DNA of 64,000 bases from Rhabditoides inermis (lineage: Eukaryota > Nematoda > Chromadorea > Rhabditida > Rhabditidae): positions 359,001-423,000 of the forward strand of contig CAWZYM010000402.1 in assembly GCA_963966185.1 (NCBI GenBank), written 5' to 3'. The notes under the pieces are model-generated. The model was not told where the DNA came from. It ran no database searches and worked only from the letters and a program-made list of their open reading frames with translations. The stretch's first letter is position 1. The number at the start of each line of letters is the position of its first letter. Positions 12,339 through 23,945 of the stretch are shown here, in pieces. A program made the position numbers and the translations under genes.

Positions 12339-13360
12339 ATGAACGGGAGCGATGTGATGGAAGGTCCTCTAGAGGAGTGCGTCGTCTTCCACATTGTCTA
12401 CCCCGACCCGGCAACTTCCATCTACACCATAGGTGAGTTCATATCAACGTGTCACCGTCAGATCTATGAACAATCGAACAATGGCGTTGTCACTTCGCTT
12501 TCTTCTGTCACCCTTCAAGCGTTCCCCGACAATATGTGTTAGTAATCAGTGTTCAGTGATGTATTCTAATATGACATATAACAACTAGCTCACTTCATGT
12601 TTACACTACACTACACAAGTTTTACTAGTAATCTGAATATCAATGTCTCAGTCATAAACAGTCACGGAAGTAGAGAGAGAGAGTGGGAGAGAGAGAGAGG
12701 GAGAGAGAGAGACTTTTTCAGTGCCATTTTTCTTCGTATACGTGTCGATATTCGTGTTGGGGATTGCGGGAAACGTGGCAGTCATCATCGTCACATGTCG
12801 CAACAAAACACTCCAGGTATGGTATCTAATGTCAAAATCAGCGATCCTTGGCAATGCGCCCAGCATCCGCCGCACGCGGACGGTTGACACGCGACGTGTA
12901 CCTGGCTCTCTCTTTTATAGTACTCTCTCCTCATGTTCTCTCACGTTTGTTGAGCGATGCATTCGAAAATGATTATATATATATATCTACTTTGATTTCC
13001 CAGAAGCTTTTTTTCGCGCGCCTTTCAAGAGCAGTCTTTGCAATATGCGCATATGTGTTTCGAGTCGTTTGCTTCACAGTTGTCTCTTGTGTGCCTCGAA
13101 GGGGAGAAATCCCTCTCCTTCTCTTTGATTCGCCCCCGCTCCTTCTTTTCTGCACAGGAAAACAATGACATCAACACCGGCACATTCAAAATTTTAATTA
13201 TTCCAGCAATAGAACCAAACCAAATTATGGCAAGCTTTTGGCAGAAATCCATGATTAATGTTTATAGATTGTGTGAAATCAAAATAGTGTATGCAAATTA
13301 CCTAATAAGTGAATTGGTCTGCAATGTGTGTTCAACTACAGAAAACGAGAGCCAGCGAGA

Positions 13361-13428
<68 letters not shown>

Positions 13429-13810
13429 AGAGGCGGGGGGAGAACTGATTAATCGCAGTTGAATGGTTGCGTAAGTAGGGACGGTGCGATCGCTAATATT
13501 CTAGGATGCAGCGGAACAGTGAGGCACACAATCACTTAAAAGGTCTAGGTTGAGATGGACGACTATAGTACGTCTGTCTCGAATAGGCCGCGATGACAAG
13601 CGCATTATCACACAACACACAACAATGCAAAACACACAATATTTTCAGACCGTCCAGAACATGTTCATTCTGAATCTGGCGGCGTCTGACGTCATCGTTT
13701 GCCTTCTCTCCCTGCCTATCACACCAGTAACCAACATCTACAAGAATTGGTTCTTTGGCTCGCTGCTCTGCCGGCTGATACCGTGGGTGCAAGGTGGGTG
13801 AGACACAGAC

Positions 13811-13876
<66 letters not shown>

Positions 13877-13893
13877 GCAACAAAACACTCCAG

Positions 13894-13984
<91 letters not shown>

Positions 13985-16900
13985 AGAGGGAGGTATGTGT
14001 GACTTTGCTATTCCAGGCGTCAGCATCTTCATCTGCACCTTTTCATTGGGAGCGATAGCTGTGGATAGGTTCGTGAAAGAATCATCGCGTTCCAGGGAAA
14101 AAATACGCTAATTCGTGTAAGAGCGGGGAGAAAATTCAGCCTGTCATTTTGTGCTCACAATTCTCAACTCTGGGTCTTTCTCTCCCTTGTCTTTCTTTTC
14201 GAGTCTACCTATAGCCTGCGCCAGAGCGATAGTTTTCGATCTACCTCGCTTGCATATCGAAATACGGGGCCATAACCGTCTACCTCTCTTATTTTGCGCG
14301 CTATTGCCGCGAGCTGACTCTCTGTCTTCCTCTGATCTACCCCACTTCACGCAACTTATTGCGAGTATAGAATTATAGTCTCTATCATCGCATATCCTCT
14401 TTGCAAAAAAGTGGTGGGGGAAAACTCAAACACACACACACACACACAAGTGAAGCGATTCATCAACACGGCAGCATAGCCAATGAGCGCGGCGCTCCGG
14501 CGAGACACTCTGACTTTTTGAGAGGGCGCAGCGCGGAAACGGACGAGACAGTGGGCAGAGTGTGGAGGGTGCGGTTAAGCCGCGGCTAATTGACAGCGTT
14601 ACATATACATGGATGGGATGAAAGTGGGATCGCTGCTCTACATGCGATGAATGCAAAGTGCTCAGTGAGTCTCTCTTTTCGGCAGCCGCCCGCCAGCGAG
14701 GCGAATATATTATGCACTGCGGGATGTGCATCGCGATGCTGCAACGTTACAGTAGCGGGAGAGACGAAAATATGCATGCGTACTTTCAGGTACATCCTAG
14801 TTGTCCGCCCGCACTCGCCGCCGCTCTCACGAAAGGGCGCGTTGTGGGTGGGTGTCGATGTACGAAACAACAAACGCGTAGAAAACGACCGTGGGATTCA
14901 ATCCGACACTAAACAGTCAACGGCAACAAAACGGAATGCTGTTTGTATGTTGCATGACTGAAGCAGACTAGACTAGTTTTAAGCCGATTTCGGAAATCCG
15001 AAATGTTACAGGTGACCGCTTGTCTGTGGACGCTGTCCGTGATCGTCACGTTACCGTACGCCATCTATATGTACGTGGAAGACTACGAGGTAAGTACGTT
15101 TTTCTCACTTTCCGGCATCAGTGTTGTTTTTCGGGTGTACTAAGCGTTTCAGGGCATTTGCGGTAGCTTCTGCACCGAGAAGTGGCCGAACGCACAATCG
15201 CGGAGAGCCTACACGATGGTACTAAATAATTTTTTACGGGTTTTTAATTTTAACAACTTGTGCAAAATAAATGTACAAACACGACAAGAAACGGAAAAAA
15301 AGACTACAACAAAACGAATCTCGAATCGGGAGCCACTCGTTCAGATACTGTATATGTGTATATACAGTATCTGAAGGTAGCATGCTAATATGCCATTTGC
15401 AGATGGTGATGGTGGCGCAGTTTGTGGTGCCGTTCGTGCTGATGGCCTTCTGCTACGCCACCATCTTCAGCCGACTCCGCAGCCGCGCCAAGGTAAAGAT
15501 AGAGAAGACACGACCTTTACTGCGAAACACTACCGAAATACTACTGTATTGACCTGTCGTGCGCAGCAGTTATTCAATTGAATAGTTCAACCACAAATTT
15601 GACTGAATGTTTCGTTCTCAAATGTTCGAGAACTGTATTTTCAGCACTCGTTGGCTACAGTAGCATGCATGCACTGCGCGCTTTCGAGTGATACCGCGCT
15701 GGCTACTGTAATAATTGATATGTGTGTGTGTGTGTGTGTGTGATAAGTTTGTGCGTGTTGCTCTGCTTTCGTGTCGTTTTTACACTCTCCGAACAGTTAC
15801 ACTACATTTGATGTGGCAATAGTGTTGAGTTTTTCCAACGTTTTTTTCCCGGACGGCGGATGAAAAAGGCGGATAGGACAGGAAGTAAGTTAGTGTGACT
15901 CCGATTGATTACGCCTCGCCGCTGCCGTACAATACTTAGCGTTGCGATATTACAAAAATAATGCAAATGTGATGTACCTCGGTTCAACTTTTTTTCGCTG
16001 TCGATATTTCAATGGTCTTCATCACTCCCACGCAGGACAGATATCGCAGGGAGCAATTAGCGTTTAAAAAATTCAATTCTTCAATCTTACAGTTCTGCAA
16101 TTATCGCACAGTAGTTTTCTGCAAACAGGTGTCATTCGTCTCTTTGAGAGAAGCACTCTGTCTAATTTCTTCGTGATTTTGCCTTGTTTTCGGCCCAGTT
16201 CAGTTTATTGGAGGGAGAGAGGGAAGGAGCGGAAATGAAGAGGGGACGGGGTAAGCTGGGACAAAGCGCGTGCTCTCGAGAGAAGATCCCCTCCGGTGAT
16301 GTAACATTTCGTTTCTGTAATTGTTTCAGATTAATTGAGATTGTATGCATATAATATGCGTGCACTACCACAAATGTCCTTCCGCATAATGTAGTGGTAA
16401 AATGGAATCAAACGAGACACAACACCCGTGTACTTGTGGGGATGTGGGGAAAGAGGAGATTGAAAGGAAACACAAAGCTATCCTCTTGGAGAAATGAAGC
16501 GACGCAAACAATAGCACACTCCTTGCTCTCTTTTAATTGAAATCGCACAGGTGCGTCTGCGTAAGATGGACGCTCGCTCGCTGGCGCTCGAGGGCGGCCG
16601 CGACCACAAGGAGGCGCTCAAGGACGATAACAACGTGAGTGGTCCTCTCCAGGTGGTTATATGTATGCAAATTCAGATGGGCCTGTTTCTCGATAAACAG
16701 GAAAGGGAGCGGCAGCGACTGCTGCATCAGACGAGGTAGACAATCACATGACTAAATGCGTTTTTTTCTTCAAACAACAATTTCGAGGGTGATGACAGGA
16801 AAACAGTCTAGCCACAACCCACACACAACAAAACAGTCTTCACAACAATCGAAAAATTGAATCGGCACGTTTATAAGCACAACAATGTTATGTAAACAGT

Positions 16901-18690
16901 GATTCAATTTCAACTCGGTCTGATATGATTTACTATGAGTAACGATATGAGGTTGATGACAACAAAAGACATGAGAAAAACTAATTAGGTGACACAGAAC
17001 ACGAGTCGTTTCGAACCGTGGTTGTAGTTTGTTTTGTTGGTTTGTGTGTGAGTCATATCCACTCAAGAACACGAAACAATTAAATTCAGTGTCTCGCGTC
17101 CGGGAACCTCATGTCCCGTCCAGATGTTCTCATTACCTATTGTGTTTTTTCTCTGACTCACTTCCTTTTCTCTCTCTTTCTCCCTACATAGTTCTATTCT
17201 TTCAATAATCCACGCACTGGGGGGTCGATCAGAGGAAGACGGAGAACCGTCTCGATGCTATTGCGCGCAAAACAATAGAATTAGATGGGTAGAGCATTTA
17301 GATGGGTTGGGTCGCTCGGGCTAATTATAATAATTTTCATCTGATATTGAGCTGACTTTGGGCTATCTGTATCAAACATCTAGCCATACTTATATCACAA
17401 TCCTCGTTCCAGACGCACCACGACTATCCTTGCCGCTATGGTAGTGATGTTTGGGCTCACCTGGCTGCCGCATAACGTCGTCTCCATCATCATTGGTCAG
17501 TACACACGTTTTTAAGAGTTTGATCTTTGACGTAAAATTAGTGAGAGCCTTTTTTTCCAACGACAGCTCGCACTTACCTTACTTCCGCGATAGAAAGTTT
17601 GCCGTTTGTAATTTTCAAAATGTCAAATTCTATTTTTAGTAGTACATACATACACATATCTGTCAGGAAGTAAGGACTTCACCTCTCTTACATGAACATG
17701 GGTGGTATTTCTTTGAAGATCGTCAAAGTTAACAAAAAAGTGCTACTAACAATATGGAACATAACATATTTGGAACAAGTAATTTTGATGTTTACCAACG
17801 TGACTGCAGAGTACGACGACGAGCAGACGTTCTTCCATCTTTTCGGGAGAAGCGAGTGGGACGTCAGCTACCTCACCAACCTATTCACACACAGGTATTA
17901 CAGGAAATCATGGAGAGGTATATAAATGTAATAATCAGCGTAGCAATGTATTAGTGCATATTTGAATTCGCTCCCTTCCACCAGACCAAACAACGGAATT
18001 TTTTTTTCCACAATAGAGCTAACTGTGTTACTATCTCCAACATCTCCAGAATTGCTTCTCTTCTGTTTTTTTTTGTTGATGCGAATTTCGCAGTGTTGCA
18101 CAATAGAGAATAGCAACTACAAAAACCATGGTCCCAAATCTTTCAATAGAGAAGAAAAGAAACTGGAATGCCACACTCACACATTTGCAGTATCGCGATG
18201 ACGAACAACATCACCAATCCGATTCTCTACGCGTGGCTGAATCCCACGTTCCGAAAGCTGGTGCTCGAGTCGTGCACCCGACGGAAGAAGAAGAGCGAGC
18301 AGAAGGACAATGCTGACAAGGGAAAAAAGTGGGTTTCTTTAAATCTTTGTACGAGTTTTTATGATTTCATCTATTAAAAGTGTGTGTGGGAGCGGGTATT
18401 CGGAAAAGGGAGAGAGATTTTTGCGGGTGTTTTACGCATTCTTTCAGCGTTCGAGGCCACACTGTCTACCGCGAGACGAACGCGGTCGTGTTCCAGAATC
18501 CCTCGTCCGCCGCGCCTATCGATAGGTCGTGTAAGTAATTGAGACTTGTTTTCACGAGAATAAAAAACACACACACACATCCGAATTGTTTGCAGCGCTC
18601 ACTCTGCCGACAGTGGAGACGACGCTGGCTGTGGACGCTGTGACTCTGGATCGACTCATTGATATCTCTGATCAGGACACGATCGTGTGA
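12339..18690 (+). CDS. neuropeptide Y/F-like rhodopsin-family GPCR (NPR type)
   Basis: Seven-pass peptide receptor of the NPY/NPF/short-NPF clade. Exons: 12339-12432, 12722-12816, 13649-13793, 14017-14068, 14790-14847, 15012-15089, 15153-15218, 15403-15492, 16551-16634, 16701-16735, 17413-17495, 17810-17894, 18191-18328, 18448-18530, 18596-18690, giving 426 residues. Visible hallmarks: N-glycosylation site NGS at the N-terminus; TM1 GIAGNVAV; TM2 NLAASD; Cys in SLLCRLIPW; DRY at 128-130; Cys pair region GICGSFC in loop 2; TM5 Pro; TM6 LTWLPHN; TM7 NITNPILYAWLNPTF. The start at 12339 follows a tcatgcag acceptor-like sequence; in-frame ATGs at 12333 and 12303 also exist, the latter inside the MITE end. 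Close to the C. elegans npr group; which member cannot be told. Confidence 0.9.
13355..13425. repeat. (GA)n microsatellite in receptor intron 2
   Basis: Long GA run followed by GGGGGGAGAGG-type sequence. Confidence 0.95.
13814..13982. repeat. (CA)n-(GA)n compound microsatellite holding a copy of an exon-2 splice junction
   Basis: Two CA runs are separated by a unique piece at about 13873-13898 that matches the end of receptor exon 2 plus its donor (GTCGCAACAAAACACTCCAG then gta; original at about 12796-12819). A GA run and a G run follow. The tract starts 20 bases inside intron 3. Confidence 0.9.
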
Positions 18691-19123
18691 GGCCCTTGTC
18701 GATAGATCGCCTCGACTTCCGTACCATCTCTCCACCCCTTCCCACCCCCGGTGCTCGACTACTTACAGTGTCATTTTATGTCTGATAAATTGGATTTGTA
18801 TCGTACTTTTTTGTTAGTATTACATTCCATCGCACTGGAGACTGGGGTCGAAATAATGAGCCACTGTACCTTTAATGTGACGAAGCAAGAAGCAAGTACT
18901 ACATTGCGTTCGAAATACAACATGTATTCGGTCCGATCACCATTTATTCAGCCGCATGTAATATGTATGCATATGTTCACATCCCAATCCCTCCGTCTCT
19001 GCGCCCTCCACCTAGCGCCACACTCCCTCTCACCGCGAAATTTGTCCAGCGTCTGCGCCTCTCCGCAATCACCACGCTGCTTCGCCGCCCGTTACACCTC
19101 ATATAAATGAATATATTGCGATC

Positions 19124-19160
<37 letters not shown>

Positions 19161-19303
19161 CGCGGCTTGATTGGTACCGATAATGTGTACAATCGCTGCG
19201 TGTGTATGTGTGTGTTCGAGTAGCCCCGATGATGTTCGGACGACGCGTCTCCCCCAAAACGATGTCACCTGATGCGTGATGCTCACTTCCTGTATTCCTA
19301 TCC

Positions 19304-19344
<41 letters not shown>

Positions 19345-19687
19345 TATCCTCCTGTATTCCTATGCACCTCTCTCTCTCTCCGGTATGCAATCCACCACTA
19401 CTCGTCGCCTCTTCTTTTTTGGTATGCTCCCTAGAGCGGCGATGCGGCGCGCTCTCAAAACAACAGCATGCGAGAGTGGATTTGTGCGTGTGCGTGTGTG
19501 TGTGTGAGAGAAAGAGAAAGAGAGAAAGAGAGTAGCCGGGAACTTTCACAGTCGCCAGGTCGTGACACTACTAACTTGTGCTGACCTCGTGTGTGTGTGT
19601 GTTGCTTTTTGTGTTGTTGACCTGTCAATTGGCGTTAGTAGCGGCGGCAGCAGCGCGTGAGTCAAAAAGGTTGCAATTCGCAAACGG

Positions 19688-19737
<50 letters not shown>

Positions 19738-21787
19738 AGAGAGAGAGAGGATGATTCATCCATAGAACAGGTGCGCGATTGTCGCCCGATCCCACGGCCT
19801 CTGAATCCCTCTCTCCCTACATCGCGTTTCACAACACCATTTACTCACTCCCGGTTTGTAATTCGGCAGATTCACACCGCCCATGATTTCTGGATGCCAT
19901 ACTCGCCCAATACTCGTACTCGTCCTTTCTTCGCCACCACCCAACCCATTCCTGCATTTATGCGCGGCGCGAGAGCTGCGGAATAATGTGAGCCGAGAGG
20001 TGTAATATACATAATCACTCACTCATTTCTCGGCGGTTTCGGAAGCGCTGCGAGAGTGGCGAGAGAGTGTGGGGTAGTGGGAGGGTGCGGGGTGGGGGTG
20101 GCTGACCGCCGGCGGCTGACAATCGCAGCATTAGGGCTTCCGCTCTCGAGCTCGGTGCCGGCCGTATCACTTGTGGGGCGTCCCGGCTGACCAGTCTTCA
20201 CTACTCTCCTTCTCCGAGAAAACAGCATTCCCTACCCTTACCACCTCATTTGCATATCACCGATCATGTAATCGCCGCGCGGCTGCATTCATTTCATCGC
20301 GCTTCTCGCTCTCCTTCAATTAGTCTCTGGAGCGTGTGATTGCGTGGGGTTAGGGATGACTGGATTGCCTCTCATCCTGATCTGTCATTATCATTAGCGA
20401 GGTACGCGCGAGCTATGGCTCAATGCACCGACCGCAGCCCGTTGCTGACAGATGGTCGAAATAGCTATACGAGAATCAAACTCTTTCTCTCTCTTCGCTC
20501 TATCTCTTTCTCGCCAGTTTAGCACCCCGCCGTTCCTTCCTCTTTTTCGAGCCAAGCCTGAACGTTCCGCCTTCCGTAATAATGCCGGGACTTCATTCCG
20601 GGACTACCGGATCCGTGTGTCAGTAGTTGCATCATCGTCATCCGTAGCAGAGAGTATGTGTGGAGGATTAGTGGGATTGCCCCCGGGCCGGATCCAATAA
20701 TGCAAATCGCGCAGAGCGGTGGGTCGGGAGCCAAGTGTCGACACTGATTAGCAAGGGCGCATCCATCGGCGCTCCAGACTCTACAGCTGCACGCACTACT
20801 CCGCACTACTCTACTCTTCTATTACCCTACTACTCTGGCATTTGCATATATCTATATACTCATTCACAACTTTCTTTAGACGCCTCGAACATGATTGCAT
20901 TTCGCGTTGTTGTTGTTGGTCTATGTTGGCAATCAGTGGCGCTCGATTTTTTGTGCGCGCTGGGTAGGGGGGGATGTTATTAATCCGGTTGGCACTCTCT
21001 CTTCTTCTTTCTCTTTCCTGCCAATGACCGTAGTAAGCTGTGTTTGCGCGCCGGCTACCGTAACGCTGTTTGGATACGTTTCCCATATTTGCATAGTAGT
21101 TGTGGTAGGCGTTGTTTCCGCCGTCTCTTCCCACCCACTGTGTGTGACTACTAATCCGGTCATATCGTGTTTCGCGTGTTTCACCCTCCCTTTTCTGATT
21201 GTTTGAGTTACGCGCGATTCGCCTCCTATACTTTTGCGGCAACACACGCCCTCTGGCCCACGTTCGAAATGGATCGGGTTTGACAGATTCGTCGGCAGGG
21301 GCAAAATGAAAGAATGCGCGGCTAGTGTTTGCAACGCCAGTATGCGCTCGTTGGCACATTGCTCCTCGGGGAATGTCTCGAATGAATATAGGGAGAGGAG
21401 GAGGCGGCGGCGGCTGCTGCCCTCTGACCGCGTCTCTCCTCCCCACTCGCACCAAATGCGATTTGGTCCTCCAGAGAGACGCGCCGCCGCTCAACTATGT
21501 TTGACGTTTCATTATCACTATATGTGCGGATTGCAGTCCCTCCTTTCTCCACTTCTCACTCGCGCCATTTCAGATCGTGTAAATGCATGATAGCGGCGGA
21601 AGAGCGGGAGCGGCTAATGTGCAGTCGTTAGGAAGAGTACTCTCAGTACCCTTCTTCTGCCCGAGAGCGCGTCTCTCTTTCGCTTTCTTTCTTCGCCATG
21701 TGTCCTTTCTGCAAAGAACGCGCTTGTGCGGCGAAAAAAGCCGTGTTCTTCTGGCGTGTGTACAAGTAGCGATGTGACATTTGGCTA

Positions 21788-21965
21788 AAGTAGAGGTGAG
21801 ACTCAACTTTTGCTGGCAAAAATCCCTCAGAAAGATCTCAGGAACGTCCGCGCACTCTCAGAAAGATCTCAGAACGCGGCCCACCCTCAGAAAGATCCTC
21901 AGAAAGTGCCTTTTTGTATCATAAAGCGGCTTTTTGATACATAATCGAGTCTGACCTCGCCTTAA
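21788..21965. mobile_element. dispersed repeat, copy 1 (inverted relative to 25727-25911)
   Basis: Contains three CTCAGAAAGATC-type units, AAAGCGGCTTTTTGATACAT and ATAATCGAGTCTGACCTCGC. The same order of motifs occurs on the other strand at 25727-25911 with visible divergence. No coding capacity. Confidence 0.7.
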
Positions 21966-22299
21966 TCGCATGAAATGTTAAACTACTCCATCTCAGGCAC
22001 TCCTAAGAGTGAGTGCGAGAGTGCGGAGACATGCCTCATGTCACCTCATGCAGAGAGGCACCTGCCCCGGGTTAGTCTGATTAGTTTCCCAGACGTGTCA
22101 CCCGCAGACGTGTTTCATCGCGAGTAAACAAGTCACGCCAACCTCTGGCCGCCGAGAATGTGTCCTAGCTTCACTTTCTACTGTATCCCCGATCGCACCT
22201 CTATACTATGTGACTGCGGTTACCTCCGGAAATGAGTGTTGGATTGGCAGTGTGTGAGGGAGGGGGTTGGGTGGCAACTGCGCACCTCTATCGCATCCT

Positions 22300-22388
<89 letters not shown>
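22300..22388. repeat. (CT)n microsatellite
   Basis: About 88 bp of CT; a shorter GA run follows at 22413-22431, so the pair can form a hairpin. Confidence 0.95.
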
Positions 22389-22389
<1 letters not shown>

Positions 22390-23498
22390 TCACCCTGTTA
22401 CAACCTGAGCCCGAGAGAGAGAGAGAGAGAGGGTCAGCGCTCCAAAGACAGTTGTCGCATCGCCTCCAACCCGAGAAACGGCAGTGTGTGTGTTTACGCA
22501 GTTTCACTATACCTTTTCTCCGAACGTCTTTTATTAACTCTTATAAACATCTCATTATGCACATCGTCGCTTCCCCGCCCGCTTGCCCGTCACTTTTTGC
22601 CGTTCCGCGTATGCAAATGGTTGCAATCGGCTTGTGTGTTTTCTTCGCTGATGTGTCTTTACGCCGAAAGAGGACTTGTTGATTTCCTCCCCTCCCTCTC
22701 TTTCCCTACCTCTATCTCTCTCTCCCCCTCTCTCTCCCTCTCCTTCCCTCTCTCTTTCGCACGCGCGGCGTGAGAGAGCAATTGCCAGAGCAAGAGCTGC
22801 CGACAGCGCCCCGGCGGCAATATTTCAAGCACAGAGAGTGACTCTCGCGCTTCGCAAGCGTATAACATATCTTGTTGCTTCCCACACTCATTGCGGGTCG
22901 GCAGGGCTCCTGTTTTTCACCACCACCGCCCGAAATCTGTGTGTACTCTGTGAGAATCGCTAGGCTTCTATTCAACTGTAGCGGTGCCCGTGTAATCTTG
23001 TAATGAGAGGCAGTGGCTTTAGGAGAAGGAGGCGCGACCTAACCTCCCCCTAATCATAATCGACGCATAATCCTTGAGAGGATGGGCCCGAGAGCGCGAG
23101 CTCATTATTATTCCAACGGCGCCAATTCTCTATCGCTTGATTTATGACAAGTCTCTCTCTCTCTCTCTCTCTTTCCCTCCCTCCCTCTCTCTCTTTCTCT
23201 CTCCATCTCTCTCTCTCCCCTCCCTCTCTCTCTCAGTGCGCGCCTCCGTCTCACGCATCTGTGCTCAGCTGTTGCATTGTGGTTACTGTCAATTGTCTCT
23301 CGACCCATTCCACATGCAAATCGAGTGTTTATTTGCTCGCTTCACTCTCTGTTTTGAAGACGTTTCGATCGTGTCGTGATCGTGAAATGCTACCTATACG
23401 ACTTTCGCGCCGCTACTTTTTTGTCGTCGTCTCACCCAAATGCATAATGATTATAGATGTGAAGATGTGTTAATTTGCAGGTGTGTGCGCGCTATGCA

Positions 23499-23898
23499 AT
23501 GTTGATTCCGGTGTTGTTTGTGCTGGCGTTGGCGGCGGCGGCGGCGGAGGACGAATTGCGACTCGTGCAGCGGCCTTCCAACGTCTCCGTCCCACTCGGA
23601 CAGGACGTCCTTCTCAAATGCGCCGCCGAAAAGAGCGAGCTACTGTCAGTAAGATTTTGTCAGCTTTATTTTGAGAAGCTTTCAAAACCGTGTATGTGAG
23701 CATGTACAATGCAGTATGTGAGCATGTACAATATGTGAGCATGTACAATGCAAATCGGAAAATCTGTGACCCTTTCTTTCCCCTTTTTTGCGTGATCATG
23801 TAGGAAGTTGTTAAACAATAGTATGTTCGCATGTGATATCACCGACTTTCGTTCGCAGTCGAGTTTTTAGCGTTACACAAACTTTAAAGCGGGCGAGT

Positions 23899-23945
<47 letters not shown>

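Larger units (their letters stand above)
20248..23321. promoter_or_regulatory. cluster of six POU-type octamers upstream of syg-2
   Basis: Perfect ATGCAAAT or its complement ATTTGCAT occurs at 20248-20255, 20700-20707, 20840-20847, 21087-21094, 22611-22618 and 23314-23321. By chance about 0.1 is expected in 3.1 kb. POU-homeodomain factors bind this sequence; use as an enhancer is an inference. Confidence 0.45.
18691..23498. other. long non-coding region upstream of syg-2
   Basis: About 4.8 kb with no supported exon. It holds GA/CT tracts (19126-19159, 19305-19380, 19691-19750, 22300-22388, 23152-23238), an inverted-repeat element at 21788-21965, and six perfect ATGCAAAT octamers. It ends in a 3' splice-site consensus (aatttgcag at 23472-23480) ahead of the syg-2 start, so it likely contains the promoter and perhaps a 5' untranslated exon. 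Confidence 0.6.

Noticed and set aside
13532..14111. Cys-Val or His-Thr repeat frames
   Set aside because: Translations of the (CA)n microsatellite in the receptor intron, not a protein.
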